From Streptomyces kebangsaanensis (GTDB taxonomy: Bacteria > Actinomycetota > Actinomycetes > Streptomycetales > Streptomycetaceae): DNA of 36,508 nt. The first letter of the stretch is position 1; each line of letters starts with the position of its first letter. The position numbers were made by a program, and so were the translations under genes. Location: contig NZ_JUJA01000145.1 of assembly GCF_001906585.1 (NCBI RefSeq), forward strand, positions 218 through 36,725, read 5' to 3'. The notes beneath the pieces were generated by a model that had not been told where the DNA came from, searched no databases, and saw nothing but the letters and a program-made list of their open reading frames with translations. Of this stretch, positions 1 through 6,971 are shown one piece after another.

Positions 1-12
1 GGTCCTGGTCAT
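1..12 (-). CDS. Start of a minus-strand gene running off the window (4 codons seen)
   Basis: Read on the minus strand, an ATG at position 12 is preceded by a good ribosome binding site (AAGGAAG, about 4 bases before the start) and followed by codons for M-T-R-T before the window ends. Product unknown. The call rests only on the start codon, the Shine-Dalgarno match and the lack of any other gene in positions 13-267. It lies downstream of the SWIM gene in the same direction. Confidence 0.4.
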
Positions 13-174
13 GAGCTTCCTTTCGGTGGCCGGGTGCCTGGAAGTGGTCGAGGGGTCACTGCTCACCGTGTTTCCCACGGGGTGGAACAAATGCCTGGTT
101 CAGGAGAGAAAAGGCGGGTTGATGGGCTATTCTCCGGCTCTTCTGCGCCTTTCGGGTGAGGGTTCCCGCTGCGT

Positions 175-190
175 CGGCGGGGCCCCGCCG
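175..190. terminator. 16-bp perfect GC palindrome after the SWIM gene
   Basis: CGGCGGGG followed directly by CCCCGCCG is a perfect 16-bp palindrome, about 78 bp beyond the stop codon of the minus-strand SWIM gene. It could fold as a short terminator hairpin, but there is no T tract. I see nothing else convincing in positions 13-267; this stretch would also hold the promoter of the gene beginning at position 12. Confidence 0.3.
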
Positions 191-267
191 TTCGCCGGGA
201 CGTCACCCCTTTGCCGGACACTTCGAGTTCGCCGCCAGGGCGAATGTCGCGGAAGGTGTATGGGTGT

Positions 268-1632
268 TCAGCACAGCGTCACCATTTCTCCCCCGTTCCG
301 CGGCCAGGCGGCCAGAGGGGTGAAGCCCCGGTGGCCGCACTCGCCGAAGACGGTGACGGGCGCGCCGCCCGACACGGCGACCAGCCGCCACAGTCCCGGA
401 CGCGTGCGCGCGGCGGGGGCGAGCGGCAGCGCGGAGCCGCGGCCGTCGTCGGCCAGCTGCCAGGACTCGCCGTCCGGGACCGGCACGACCTCCCCGAGCG
501 TCACCGGGACCGACTCCAGCCACGGGTCGTCCCGCAGCGCCTCGCCGTAGCGGGCGGCCGCCCGCGCCGTCGTCACCCCGGGCGGGCGTATCCGCGTGGG
601 TGCCGGGGGAGCGAACCGCTCGCCCAGGGCCGCACGGAGCCGGCCCGCGCCCGGATACGCGGACACCTCCGCGTCCAGGACCAGACCCACCGGCAGCGCG
701 AGCTCCGGTGCGCGGCCGGCGGCACCGTAGGAGAGCAGCAGCGCCGTACGGCCGGAGCCGGCGCCGTACAGCCAGATCCTGCGGGTGGTCAGCTTCGCGT
801 CCGCGGTGTCGTACTGGGCGAGGACGAGCCAGCGGTCCCGCACCGCCGGCCCGTCCGCGGAAGCCGGCAGGCCCACACGGGAACGGACCGTCGCCGCCAG
901 CCCCTCGGGCAGCCGCTCGCGGCCCAGCCAGCCCTGGTCCAGGAGGTGCAGCAGCGCGCACTCCTCCAGCAGCCGCACCGGCCAGCCCGGCCCCGACGAC
1001 GGTATGGCCCCCAGCTCCCGCACCCGCGCGGCCAGCCCGGGCGCCTGCGCGTCGACCATGCGGGCCGCCGTCTCCTCCCACAGCCCGTATCCCGCCTGCT
1101 CGGCCGTGGCCAGACCGCCGCGCAGCAGGTCGGCCAGGCGCTGCTCCAGCTCCGTCGCCCCCGCGGTGACGCGCTCGGCCCGTCGCTCCGCCCTGCGCCG
1201 CGCCGCCTCGGGACCGGCGGAACCGGAGGCGGACCCGGCCGTCCCGGCCGCCCGTTTCCCCTCCGCCCCCTTCCTTCTGCCCGCCGTCCACCGCTCGGCC
1301 CAGTCCGGCGCCCGCCCGGGCGGCACCGCGCCGGCCGCGCCGTCGTCGCTCGCCCACAGCAGCAGCAGGCCGAGCGCGTGCTTGCACGGGAACTTGCGGC
1401 TCGGGCAGCTGCACTCGTACGCCGGCCCGGCCGCGTCCGCGACGTCGACGACCGTCCGGTACGGCCTGCTGCCGCTGCCCCTGCACAGTCCCCACACCGT
1501 CCCCTCGCCGGAACTCCCCGCCTCGGACCACCGCCCGGCCGCTCCGAGCCTGCTTCCCGCTTTGCGTGACGCGTCGTCAGGCGCCAGTGCCAGCACCTGG
1601 TCCGCGGTCCAGCGCACCCCCTGCTGAGTCAT
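268..1632 (-). CDS. SWIM zinc-finger family protein
   Basis: 454 aa from the ATG at 1632. A SWIM zinc finger is visible: C74-x-C76 and then C83-x-H85 (CSC…CKH), followed by a hydrophobic ALGLLLLWA helix. SWIM domains bind Zn and are used for DNA or protein contacts. The rest (about 130-454) is an Ala/Arg/Gly-rich domain that I do not recognise. I chose this start, not the longer in-frame one at 1767, because the -10 element TACCGT (1645-1640) ends 7 bases before this ATG. That fits a leaderless mRNA, and no Shine-Dalgarno is visible. The gene diverges from the MoxR-DUF5682-VWA run and shares its control region. In actinomycetes SWIM proteins often accompany these genes, which suggests a functional link. 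The biochemical role is unknown. Confidence 0.85.
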   Translation of the reverse strand: MTQQGVRWTADQVLALAPDDASRKAGSRLGAAGRWSEAGSSGEGTVWGLCRGSGSRPYRTVVDVADAAGPAYECSCPSRKFPCKHALGLLLLWASDDGAAGAVPPGRAPDWAERWTAGRRKGAEGKRAAGTAGSASGSAGPEAARRRAERRAERVTAGATELEQRLADLLRGGLATAEQAGYGLWEETAARMVDAQAPGLAARVRELGAIPSSGPGWPVRLLEECALLHLLDQGWLGRERLPEGLAATVRSRVGLPASADGPAVRDRWLVLAQYDTADAKLTTRRIWLYGAGSGRTALLLSYGAAGRAPELALPVGLVLDAEVSAYPGAGRLRAALGERFAPPAPTRIRPPGVTTARAAARYGEALRDDPWLESVPVTLGEVVPVPDGESWQLADDGRGSALPLAPAARTRPGLWRLVAVSGGAPVTVFGECGHRGFTPLAAWPRNGGEMVTLC

Positions 1633-1639
1633 GTCGTCG

Positions 1640-1662
1640 ACGGTAGGTCCTGCCACTGACAA
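1640..1662 (-). promoter_or_regulatory. RecA-NDp-type (DNA-damage) promoter of the SWIM gene
   Basis: On the minus strand: TTGTCAGTGGC (1662-1652), six bases, then TACCGT (1645-1640). This matches the published RecA-NDp promoter consensus of actinobacteria (TTGTCAGTGGC-N6-TAgggT) fully in the upstream element and at the key T, A and T of the -10. These promoters are LexA-independent and depend on PafBC in mycobacteria. Predicted transcription starts at or next to the ATG at 1632. Confidence 0.75.
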
Positions 1663-1699
1663 TCGGCCTCGCGAGAGCGTTTGCCCAGGTCGGAACGCA

Positions 1700-1722
1700 T
1701 TGTCAGTGCCGTGGTGCACGGT
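1700..1722 (+). promoter_or_regulatory. RecA-NDp-type promoter of the MoxR-DUF5682-VWA run
   Basis: On the plus strand: TTGTCAGTGCC (1700-1710), six bases, then CACGGT (1717-1722). The upstream element matches 10 of 11 bases of the RecA-NDp consensus; the -10 is weaker. It faces the SWIM promoter, so CACTGACAAT (1654-1663) and ATTGTCAGTG (1699-1708) form a perfect 10-bp inverted repeat. It predicts a leader of about 37 bases before the ATG at 1766. Confidence 0.65.
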
Positions 1723-1765
1723 GGGTGCCAGATCCGAACCGGCCGAGCTGGAGGGGGCCTCAGCC

Positions 1766-2932
1766 ATGTCCGTGTCCGTGGAACAGACGTCCGTCGAACC
1801 GACGTCCGTCGAACCGAGCCGGAGCCACTCCGCACCCGCGAACGCGGGAGGGTCGGAGGCGCTGCGCCCGCACGCCGAGAACGCCTTCGCCGCCGAACTG
1901 GCCGCGCTCGCCGCGCACGACGACCGCCCGCGCCCGCCCCGCTGGAAGCTGTCGCCGTGGGCCGTCGCGACCTACCTGCTCGGCGGCACGCTGCCGGACG
2001 GCACGGTGATCACGCCGAAGTACGTCGGCCCGCGCCGCCTCGTCGAGGTCGCGGTCACCACCCTCGCCACCGACCGCGCCCTGCTCCTGCTCGGTGTGCC
2101 CGGCACGGCGAAGACCTGGGTGTCCGAGCACCTGGCCGCCGCGGTCAGCGGCGACTCCACGCTGCTGGTGCAGGGCACGGCCGGCACACCGGAGGAGGCG
2201 ATCCGGTACGGCTGGAACTACGCGCGGCTGCTGGCGCACGGCCCGAGCCGCGACGCCCTCGTGCCCAGCCCGGTCATGCGGGCCATGGCGCAGGGCATGA
2301 CCGCCCGCGTCGAGGAACTGACCCGCATCCCCGCCGACGTGCAGGACACGCTGATCACCATCCTGTCGGAGAAGACCCTGCCGATACCGGAGCTGGGCGA
2401 GGAGGTGCAGGCGGTGCGCGGCTTCAACCTGATCGCCACCGCCAACGACCGCGACCGCGGGGTCAACGACCTGTCCAGCGCCCTGCGCCGCCGCTTCAAC
2501 ACGGTGGTGCTGCCGCTGCCCGAGAGCCCCGAGGCCGAGGTCGGCATCGTCTCGCGCCGCGTCGACCAGATCGGCCGCTCCCTGGACCTGCCGGCCGTGC
2601 CCGACGGCGTCGACGAGATCCGCCGTGTCGTGACCGTCTTCCGCGAGCTGCGCGACGGGATCACCACCGACGGCCGTACGAAGCTGAAGTCGCCGAGCGG
2701 CACCCTGTCCACGGCCGAGGCGATCTCGGTGGTCACCGGCGGGCTGGCACTGGCCGCCCACTTCGGTGACGGCGTGCTGCGCGCCGGCGACGTGGCCGCC
2801 GGCATCCTCGGCGCCGTCGTCCGCGACCCGGCGGCCGACCGTGTCGTCTGGCAGGAGTACCTCGAGACCGTGGTCCGCGAACGCGACGGCTGGAAGGACT
2901 TCTACCGGGCCTGCCGGGAGGTGAGCGCGTGA
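1766..2932 (+). CDS. MoxR-type AAA+ ATPase
   Basis: 388 aa. Walker A is GVPGTAKT (110-117). Sensor 1 is the N227 in LIATANDRD. The arginine finger region is SSALRRRFN (R241-R243). The canonical Walker B acid pair seems to be E183-E184 (RVEEL) in place of D-E. The N-terminus has a small repeat (TSVEPTSVEP). MoxR ATPases act as chaperone-like remodelers, usually paired with VWA proteins, and a VWA protein lies two genes downstream. The ATG at 1766 follows a strong GGAGGGGG; an in-frame ATG at 1631 would overlap the start of the divergent SWIM gene and the promoter, so I rejected it. First gene of a plus-strand run under a damage-type promoter. The client is unknown. Confidence 0.88.
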   Translation: MSVSVEQTSVEPTSVEPSRSHSAPANAGGSEALRPHAENAFAAELAALAAHDDRPRPPRWKLSPWAVATYLLGGTLPDGTVITPKYVGPRRLVEVAVTTLATDRALLLLGVPGTAKTWVSEHLAAAVSGDSTLLVQGTAGTPEEAIRYGWNYARLLAHGPSRDALVPSPVMRAMAQGMTARVEELTRIPADVQDTLITILSEKTLPIPELGEEVQAVRGFNLIATANDRDRGVNDLSSALRRRFNTVVLPLPESPEAEVGIVSRRVDQIGRSLDLPAVPDGVDEIRRVVTVFRELRDGITTDGRTKLKSPSGTLSTAEAISVVTGGLALAAHFGDGVLRAGDVAAGILGAVVRDPAADRVVWQEYLETVVRERDGWKDFYRACREVSA

Positions 2933-3045
2933 GCGGCACCGGAGGACCGAGCGGCACGGGACGGCCACCGGCCGGCACGGCGCGGACCCGTGCCGACGAG
3001 CCCAGCTGGACGGGCGGGCGAGGGGGACGAGGGAGGACGGTGTGA
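2929..3045 (+). CDS. Possible 38-aa coupling ORF between MoxR and DUF5682 genes
   Basis: A GTG at 2929 overlaps the MoxR stop codon as GTGA. The frame stays open for 38 codons and ends with a TGA (3043-3045) overlapping the GTG start of the next gene at 3042. The predicted peptide is Gly/Arg/Thr-rich with no recognisable domain. Open frames of this length are common by chance at this GC content, so it may simply be a 109-bp spacer. The double stop/start overlap is its only support. Confidence 0.15.
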   Translation: MSGTGGPSGTGRPPAGTARTRADEPSWTGGRGGRGRTV

Positions 3046-5471
3046 CAGGAGTCGAGGCGGCCGGCAGCCGGTGGTCCGGCGCGGGGCCGCTGCTGCTCGG
3101 GGTCCGGCACCACGGGCCCGGGTCCGCGCGCGCGGTGCGGGCCGCGCTGGAGGCGGCACGGCCGCGTGCGGTGCTGATCGAGGGCCCGCCGGAGGCCGAC
3201 GCGCTGATCCCGCTCGCCGCCGACGAGGAGATGCGACCGCCCGTCGCGCTCCTCGCCCACGCCGTGGACGAGCCCGGCCACTCGGCGTTCTGGCCGCTGG
3301 CCGAGTTCTCGCCCGAGTGGGTCGCCATCCGCTGGGCCCTGGAGCACGACGTCCCGGCCCGCTTCGTCGACCTGCCGGCCGCGCACACGCTCGCGTGGCG
3401 CACGGAGCGGCCGGACGGGGACGGCTCCGCGGAGGAGGGGACCGCGGAGGAGGGGACCGCGCGGCACCCGTCCGGGGTCCGCCCGCCCGGGACCGATGTG
3501 CGCATCGATCCGCTCGCCGCGCTCGCCGGGGCCGCCGGGTACGACGATCCCGAACGCTGGTGGGAGGACGTCGTCGAGCACCGGGGCGCCGGGGAGGGGG
3601 ACGTGTTCGCCCCGTTCCTGGCGCTGGAGGAGGCCATGGGCGCGCTGCGGGAGGCGTACGGCGGCGGGGGCCGCGACCGGGATCTCGTGCGCGAGGCGTA
3701 CATGCGGCTCCAGGTGCGCTCCGCACGGCGCGAGTTCGGGGACGCCGTCGCCGTGGTGTGCGGGGCCTGGCACGTGCCGGCGCTGCGGCGGAGGGCGGCC
3801 GTGACCGCCGACCGGGCCCTGCTGAAGGGGCTCCCCAAGGTCAGGACGGACATGTCGTGGGTGCCGTGGACGCACCGCAGGCTCTCCCGGGCGAGCGGCT
3901 ACGGCGCGGGCATCGAGTCGCCGGGCTGGTACGCCCACCTGTTCGGCGTGCCGGACCGGCCCGTGGAGCGGTGGCTGACCCGGGTGGCGGGGCTGCTGCG
4001 GGAGGAGGACCGGATCGTGTCCTCCGCGCACGTCATCGAGGCGGTGCGGCTGGCGGGGACGCTCGCCGCGATGCGCGGCCGCCCGCTGCCGGGCCTGAGC
4101 GAGGCGACGGACGCGGTGCGCGCGGTGATGTGCGACGGCTCCGACGTGCCGTTGGCGCTGGTGCACGACCGGCTCGTGGTCGGGGACGTCCTGGGCGAGG
4201 TGCCGCGGGCGGCGCCCGCGGTGCCCCTGCAGCGGGACCTGAACCGGCTCCAGCGGCGGTTGCGGCTCGCACCGGAGGCGTCGGCGCGGGAGCTGGAGCT
4301 CGACCTGCGCAAGGAGACCGACGCCGGACGCAGCAGGCTCCTGCACCGGCTGCGGCTGCTGGGCATCGGCTGGGGGGAGCCGGCCGTCTCGCGGGGCAGC
4401 ACGGGCACGTTCCGGGAGACCTGGCGGCTGTGCTGGGAGCCGGAGCTGTCGGTGCGGGTGGCCGAGGCCGGGGTGTGGGGGACGACCGTGCTCGCCGCCG
4501 CGACCGCCAGGGCGGAGGCCGACGCCGTCGCCGCGCGGGCCCTGGCCGAGGTCACCGCGCTCGCCGAGCACTGCCTGCTCGCCGAACTCCCCGACGCGCT
4601 GCCCGTGGTGATGCGGGTGCTCGCCGACCGGGCGGCGCTCGACGCGGACGTCGGACACCTCGCCCAGGCACTGCCGGCCCTGGTGCGCTCCCTGCGCTAC
4701 GGCGACGTGCGCGGCACGGACACCGGGGCCCTGGCCGGGATGGCCGCGGGCCTGGCCGAGCGGATCTTCGTCGGCCTGCCCCCGGCCTGCGCCGCACTGG
4801 ACGCGGACGCGGCCGAGGAGATGCGGCGCCACGTGGACGCGGTGCACGGCGCCGTGGCCCTGCTCGGCGACACCTCCGCGGCCGTCCACGACGGCCTGCG
4901 CGCCCGCTGGCACGGCGTGCTCCGGGTGCTGTCCGGGCGGGACACGGTGCCCGGGGTGCTGCGGGGGCGTGCCGCGCGGCTCCTGCTCGACGACGGGGAG
5001 GTCGAGCAGGAGCAGGCGGCGAGGCTCATGGGGCTCGCGCTCTCGCCGGGCACGCCGCCGGCCGACGCGGCCGCGTGGGTCGAGGGCTTCGCCGGCGGCG
5101 GGGGCGGGATGCTGCTCGTGCACGACGAGCGGCTGCTCGGCCTGTTCGACGCCTGGCTGACCGGTGTGCCGAGGGAGGCGTTCACCGACGTACTGCCGCT
5201 GCTGCGGCGCACCTTCTCGGCGTACGAGCCGGGGGTGCGCAGGACGCTGGGCGAGCTGGTCCGGCGCGGTCCGGGGCAGGGCGGTGGCGGGGCCGGGGGG
5301 ACGGCGGCCGGTGTGCCCGGCTTCGCCGCGGACCTCGACCAGGAGCGGGCGGACGCCGTACTGCCGGTGGTGCGGCTGTTGCTGGGACTGGACGGCCCCG
5401 GACCGAACCCCGTCCCGGGCTCCGGTTCCGGGGAGAGGAGCGGCGACGAGCTTGCGGGGGTGGCGGGATGA
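3042..5471 (+). CDS. DUF5682 family protein
   Basis: 809 aa from a GTG at 3042 preceded by GGGAGGACGGT, a good ribosome binding site. The N-terminus (GVRHHGPGSARAVRAALEAA, then VLIEGPPEADALIPLAA) is typical of the DUF5682 family: a conserved H-H-G-P motif and an acidic IEGPPE motif in the first 60 residues. No signal peptide or membrane segment is visible, so it is likely cytoplasmic. An internal 15-bp duplication gives the repeat EEGTAEEGTA. Its stop overlaps the next start (ATGA), so it is translationally coupled to the VWA gene. Function unknown; the family occurs with MoxR and VWA genes, which suggests a three-part NTP-driven complex. Confidence 0.85.
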   Translation: MTGVEAAGSRWSGAGPLLLGVRHHGPGSARAVRAALEAARPRAVLIEGPPEADALIPLAADEEMRPPVALLAHAVDEPGHSAFWPLAEFSPEWVAIRWALEHDVPARFVDLPAAHTLAWRTERPDGDGSAEEGTAEEGTARHPSGVRPPGTDVRIDPLAALAGAAGYDDPERWWEDVVEHRGAGEGDVFAPFLALEEAMGALREAYGGGGRDRDLVREAYMRLQVRSARREFGDAVAVVCGAWHVPALRRRAAVTADRALLKGLPKVRTDMSWVPWTHRRLSRASGYGAGIESPGWYAHLFGVPDRPVERWLTRVAGLLREEDRIVSSAHVIEAVRLAGTLAAMRGRPLPGLSEATDAVRAVMCDGSDVPLALVHDRLVVGDVLGEVPRAAPAVPLQRDLNRLQRRLRLAPEASARELELDLRKETDAGRSRLLHRLRLLGIGWGEPAVSRGSTGTFRETWRLCWEPELSVRVAEAGVWGTTVLAAATARAEADAVAARALAEVTALAEHCLLAELPDALPVVMRVLADRAALDADVGHLAQALPALVRSLRYGDVRGTDTGALAGMAAGLAERIFVGLPPACAALDADAAEEMRRHVDAVHGAVALLGDTSAAVHDGLRARWHGVLRVLSGRDTVPGVLRGRAARLLLDDGEVEQEQAARLMGLALSPGTPPADAAAWVEGFAGGGGGMLLVHDERLLGLFDAWLTGVPREAFTDVLPLLRRTFSAYEPGVRRTLGELVRRGPGQGGGGAGGTAAGVPGFAADLDQERADAVLPVVRLLLGLDGPGPNPVPGSGSGERSGDELAGVAG

Positions 5472-6643
5472 GCGCGGACGAGGGGTACGACGTGACGGAC
5501 CCGGCGCGGGAGCGGCTGCGGCGCTGGCGGCTGGTGCTCGGCGGCGGAGCGGCCGACGGCACCGGATGCGCGCTGTCGGGCCGGGACGCGGCGATGGACG
5601 GGACGCTCGCCGCGCTCTACGACACGGGGGGCGAGCCGCGGACGGGACGGGACCGTTCGGCCGGGCTGGGGGCCTCGGCCCCCTCGGTGGCGCGCTGGCT
5701 CGGGGACATACGGACCTACTTCCCCTCGTCCGTCGTGCAGGTCATGCAGCGGGACGCCATCGACCGGCTCGGGGCGGCCACCCTGCTGCTGGAGCCGGAG
5801 ATGCTGGAAGCGGTGGAGGTGGACGTCCACCTCGTCGGCACCCTGCTCTCGCTCAACAGGGCGATGCCGGAGACGACGAAGGAGACGGCACGGGCCGTCG
5901 TGCGCAAGGTCGTCGAGGACCTGGAGAAGCGGCTGGCCACCCGTACCCGGGCCACCCTCACCGGCGCCCTCGACCGCAGCGCGCGCGTCAGCCGGCCGCG
6001 CCACCGCGACATCGACTGGAACCGCACCGTCGCGGCCAACCTCAAGCACTACCTGCCGGAGTACCGGACGGTCGTGCCCGAGCGGCTGATCGGCCACGGC
6101 CGGGCGTCGCAGTCGGTGAGGAAGGAGGTCGTCCTCTGCGTCGACCAGTCGGGGTCGATGGCGGCGTCCGTGGTGTACGCCTCCGTGTTCGGGGCGGTGC
6201 TGGCGTCCATGCGGTCCATCAGCACCCGGCTGGTCGTCTTCGACACCGCGGTCGTCGACCTCACCGACCAGCTCGACGACCCGGTCGACGTGCTCTTCGG
6301 CACCCGGCTCGGCGGCGGCACGGACATCAACCGGGCCCTGGCGTACTGCCAGTCGCGGATCACCCGGCCCACGGAGACGGTGGTCGTGCTGATCAGCGAC
6401 CTGTACGAGGGGGGCATACGGAACGAGATGCTCAAACGGGTCGCCGCGATGAAGGCGTCCGGGGCGCAGTTCGTGACGCTGCTCGCGCTCTCCGACGAGG
6501 GGGCGCCCGCGTACGACCGCGAGCACGCGGCCGCGCTCGCCGCGCTCGGGGCTCCGGCGTTCGCCTGCACGCCCGACCTGTTCCCGGAGGTGATGGCGGC
6601 GGCGATCGAGAAACGGCCGCTTCCGGTACCGGACATCGCGTGA
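5468..6643 (+). CDS. VWA-domain protein with complete MIDAS
   Basis: 391 aa from an ATG that overlaps the previous stop (ATGA). A complete metal-ion-dependent adhesion site is present in the C-terminal half: D226-x-S228-x-S230 (DQSGS), T285 (GGGTDI) and D311 (LISDLYEGG). Residues 1-215 form a helical, charged region that I do not recognise, with a conserved-looking W near residue 78 and a basic stretch around 170-190. No signal peptide or membrane helix is visible, so a cytoplasmic partner of the MoxR ATPase is likely; VWA proteins are the usual substrates or adaptors of MoxR. Last gene of the run; the sucCD leader follows. Confidence 0.88.
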   Translation: MSADEGYDVTDPARERLRRWRLVLGGGAADGTGCALSGRDAAMDGTLAALYDTGGEPRTGRDRSAGLGASAPSVARWLGDIRTYFPSSVVQVMQRDAIDRLGAATLLLEPEMLEAVEVDVHLVGTLLSLNRAMPETTKETARAVVRKVVEDLEKRLATRTRATLTGALDRSARVSRPRHRDIDWNRTVAANLKHYLPEYRTVVPERLIGHGRASQSVRKEVVLCVDQSGSMAASVVYASVFGAVLASMRSISTRLVVFDTAVVDLTDQLDDPVDVLFGTRLGGGTDINRALAYCQSRITRPTETVVVLISDLYEGGIRNEMLKRVAAMKASGAQFVTLLALSDEGAPAYDREHAAALAALGAPAFACTPDLFPEVMAAAIEKRPLPVPDIA

Positions 6644-6742
6644 CGCGCGGAACGGACATGCCTACCTACCAGTAACAAGAGGCTCGCGCAACCTCGGGAA
6701 CCCCGTGCGAGGATCGCCGCCCCACCGCTCGCGCCGTCACCC

Positions 6743-6759
6743 CTGGCACGCCGTGCCAG
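6743..6759. promoter_or_regulatory. 17-bp perfect dyad upstream of sucCD
   Basis: CTGGCACG-C-CGTGCCAG is a perfect inverted repeat with 8-bp arms around one base. It lies about 50 bp upstream of the predicted -35. The one-base centre makes it a poor hairpin but a good dimer-binding site. The regulator is not identifiable from the sequence. The rest of positions 6644-6971 is leader sequence with the two sites listed next. Confidence 0.5.
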
Positions 6760-6773
6760 AAGGTGCGGCATCA

Positions 6774-6789
6774 TGTGACAGGTATCACC
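6774..6789. promoter_or_regulatory. CRP-like site upstream of sucCD
   Basis: TGTGA-CAGGTA-TCACC matches the classical CRP half-sites TGTGA-N6-TCACA at 9 of 10 positions. It lies about 20 bp upstream of the predicted -35, a typical activator position. Streptomyces encode a Crp homologue; whether it binds here is inference. Confidence 0.4.
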
Positions 6790-6808
6790 GCTCATGTGTG
6801 ACCCTGGA

Positions 6809-6837
6809 TTTAGGGGGTTCCCGCAAGCGGGGATAAC
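6809..6837 (+). promoter_or_regulatory. Candidate sucCD promoter
   Basis: TTTAGG (6809-6814), 17 bases, GATAAC (6832-6837). The -10 matches TATAAT at four positions; the -35 is weak. The spacer holds the palindrome CCCGC-AA-GCGGG. The predicted leader to the sucC start is about 128 bases. A similar string (GATAGCCTGACG) stands upstream of mdh. Confidence 0.4.
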
Positions 6838-6971
6838 CTGCGAGATGGACATGCCGCGCGCTCGGACACCGTGTGCGCCTTCCCTGTGACCCAGAGCGGA
6901 CGTCACGTTGCCCTTCGCGGCACGCCCACGCATTCAACGAACCGCGAGATCACTGATAGGGACGGAAGCGC

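Noticed and set aside
1631-1765. An earlier MoxR start at 1631
   Set aside because: It would place the divergent damage-type promoters within coding sequence, and it lacks a ribosome binding site; 1766 has a strong one.
2733-5123. Long antisense open frames opposite the DUF5682 gene
   Set aside because: Composition is His/Arg/Pro/Gly-rich, with no domain, and the plus-strand frame has clear family motifs.
6838-6971. A riboswitch or sucC RNA motif in the sucC leader
   Set aside because: The sucC motif I know is from Pseudomonas, and I could not fit its conserved parts here. The leader has only ordinary small dyads.
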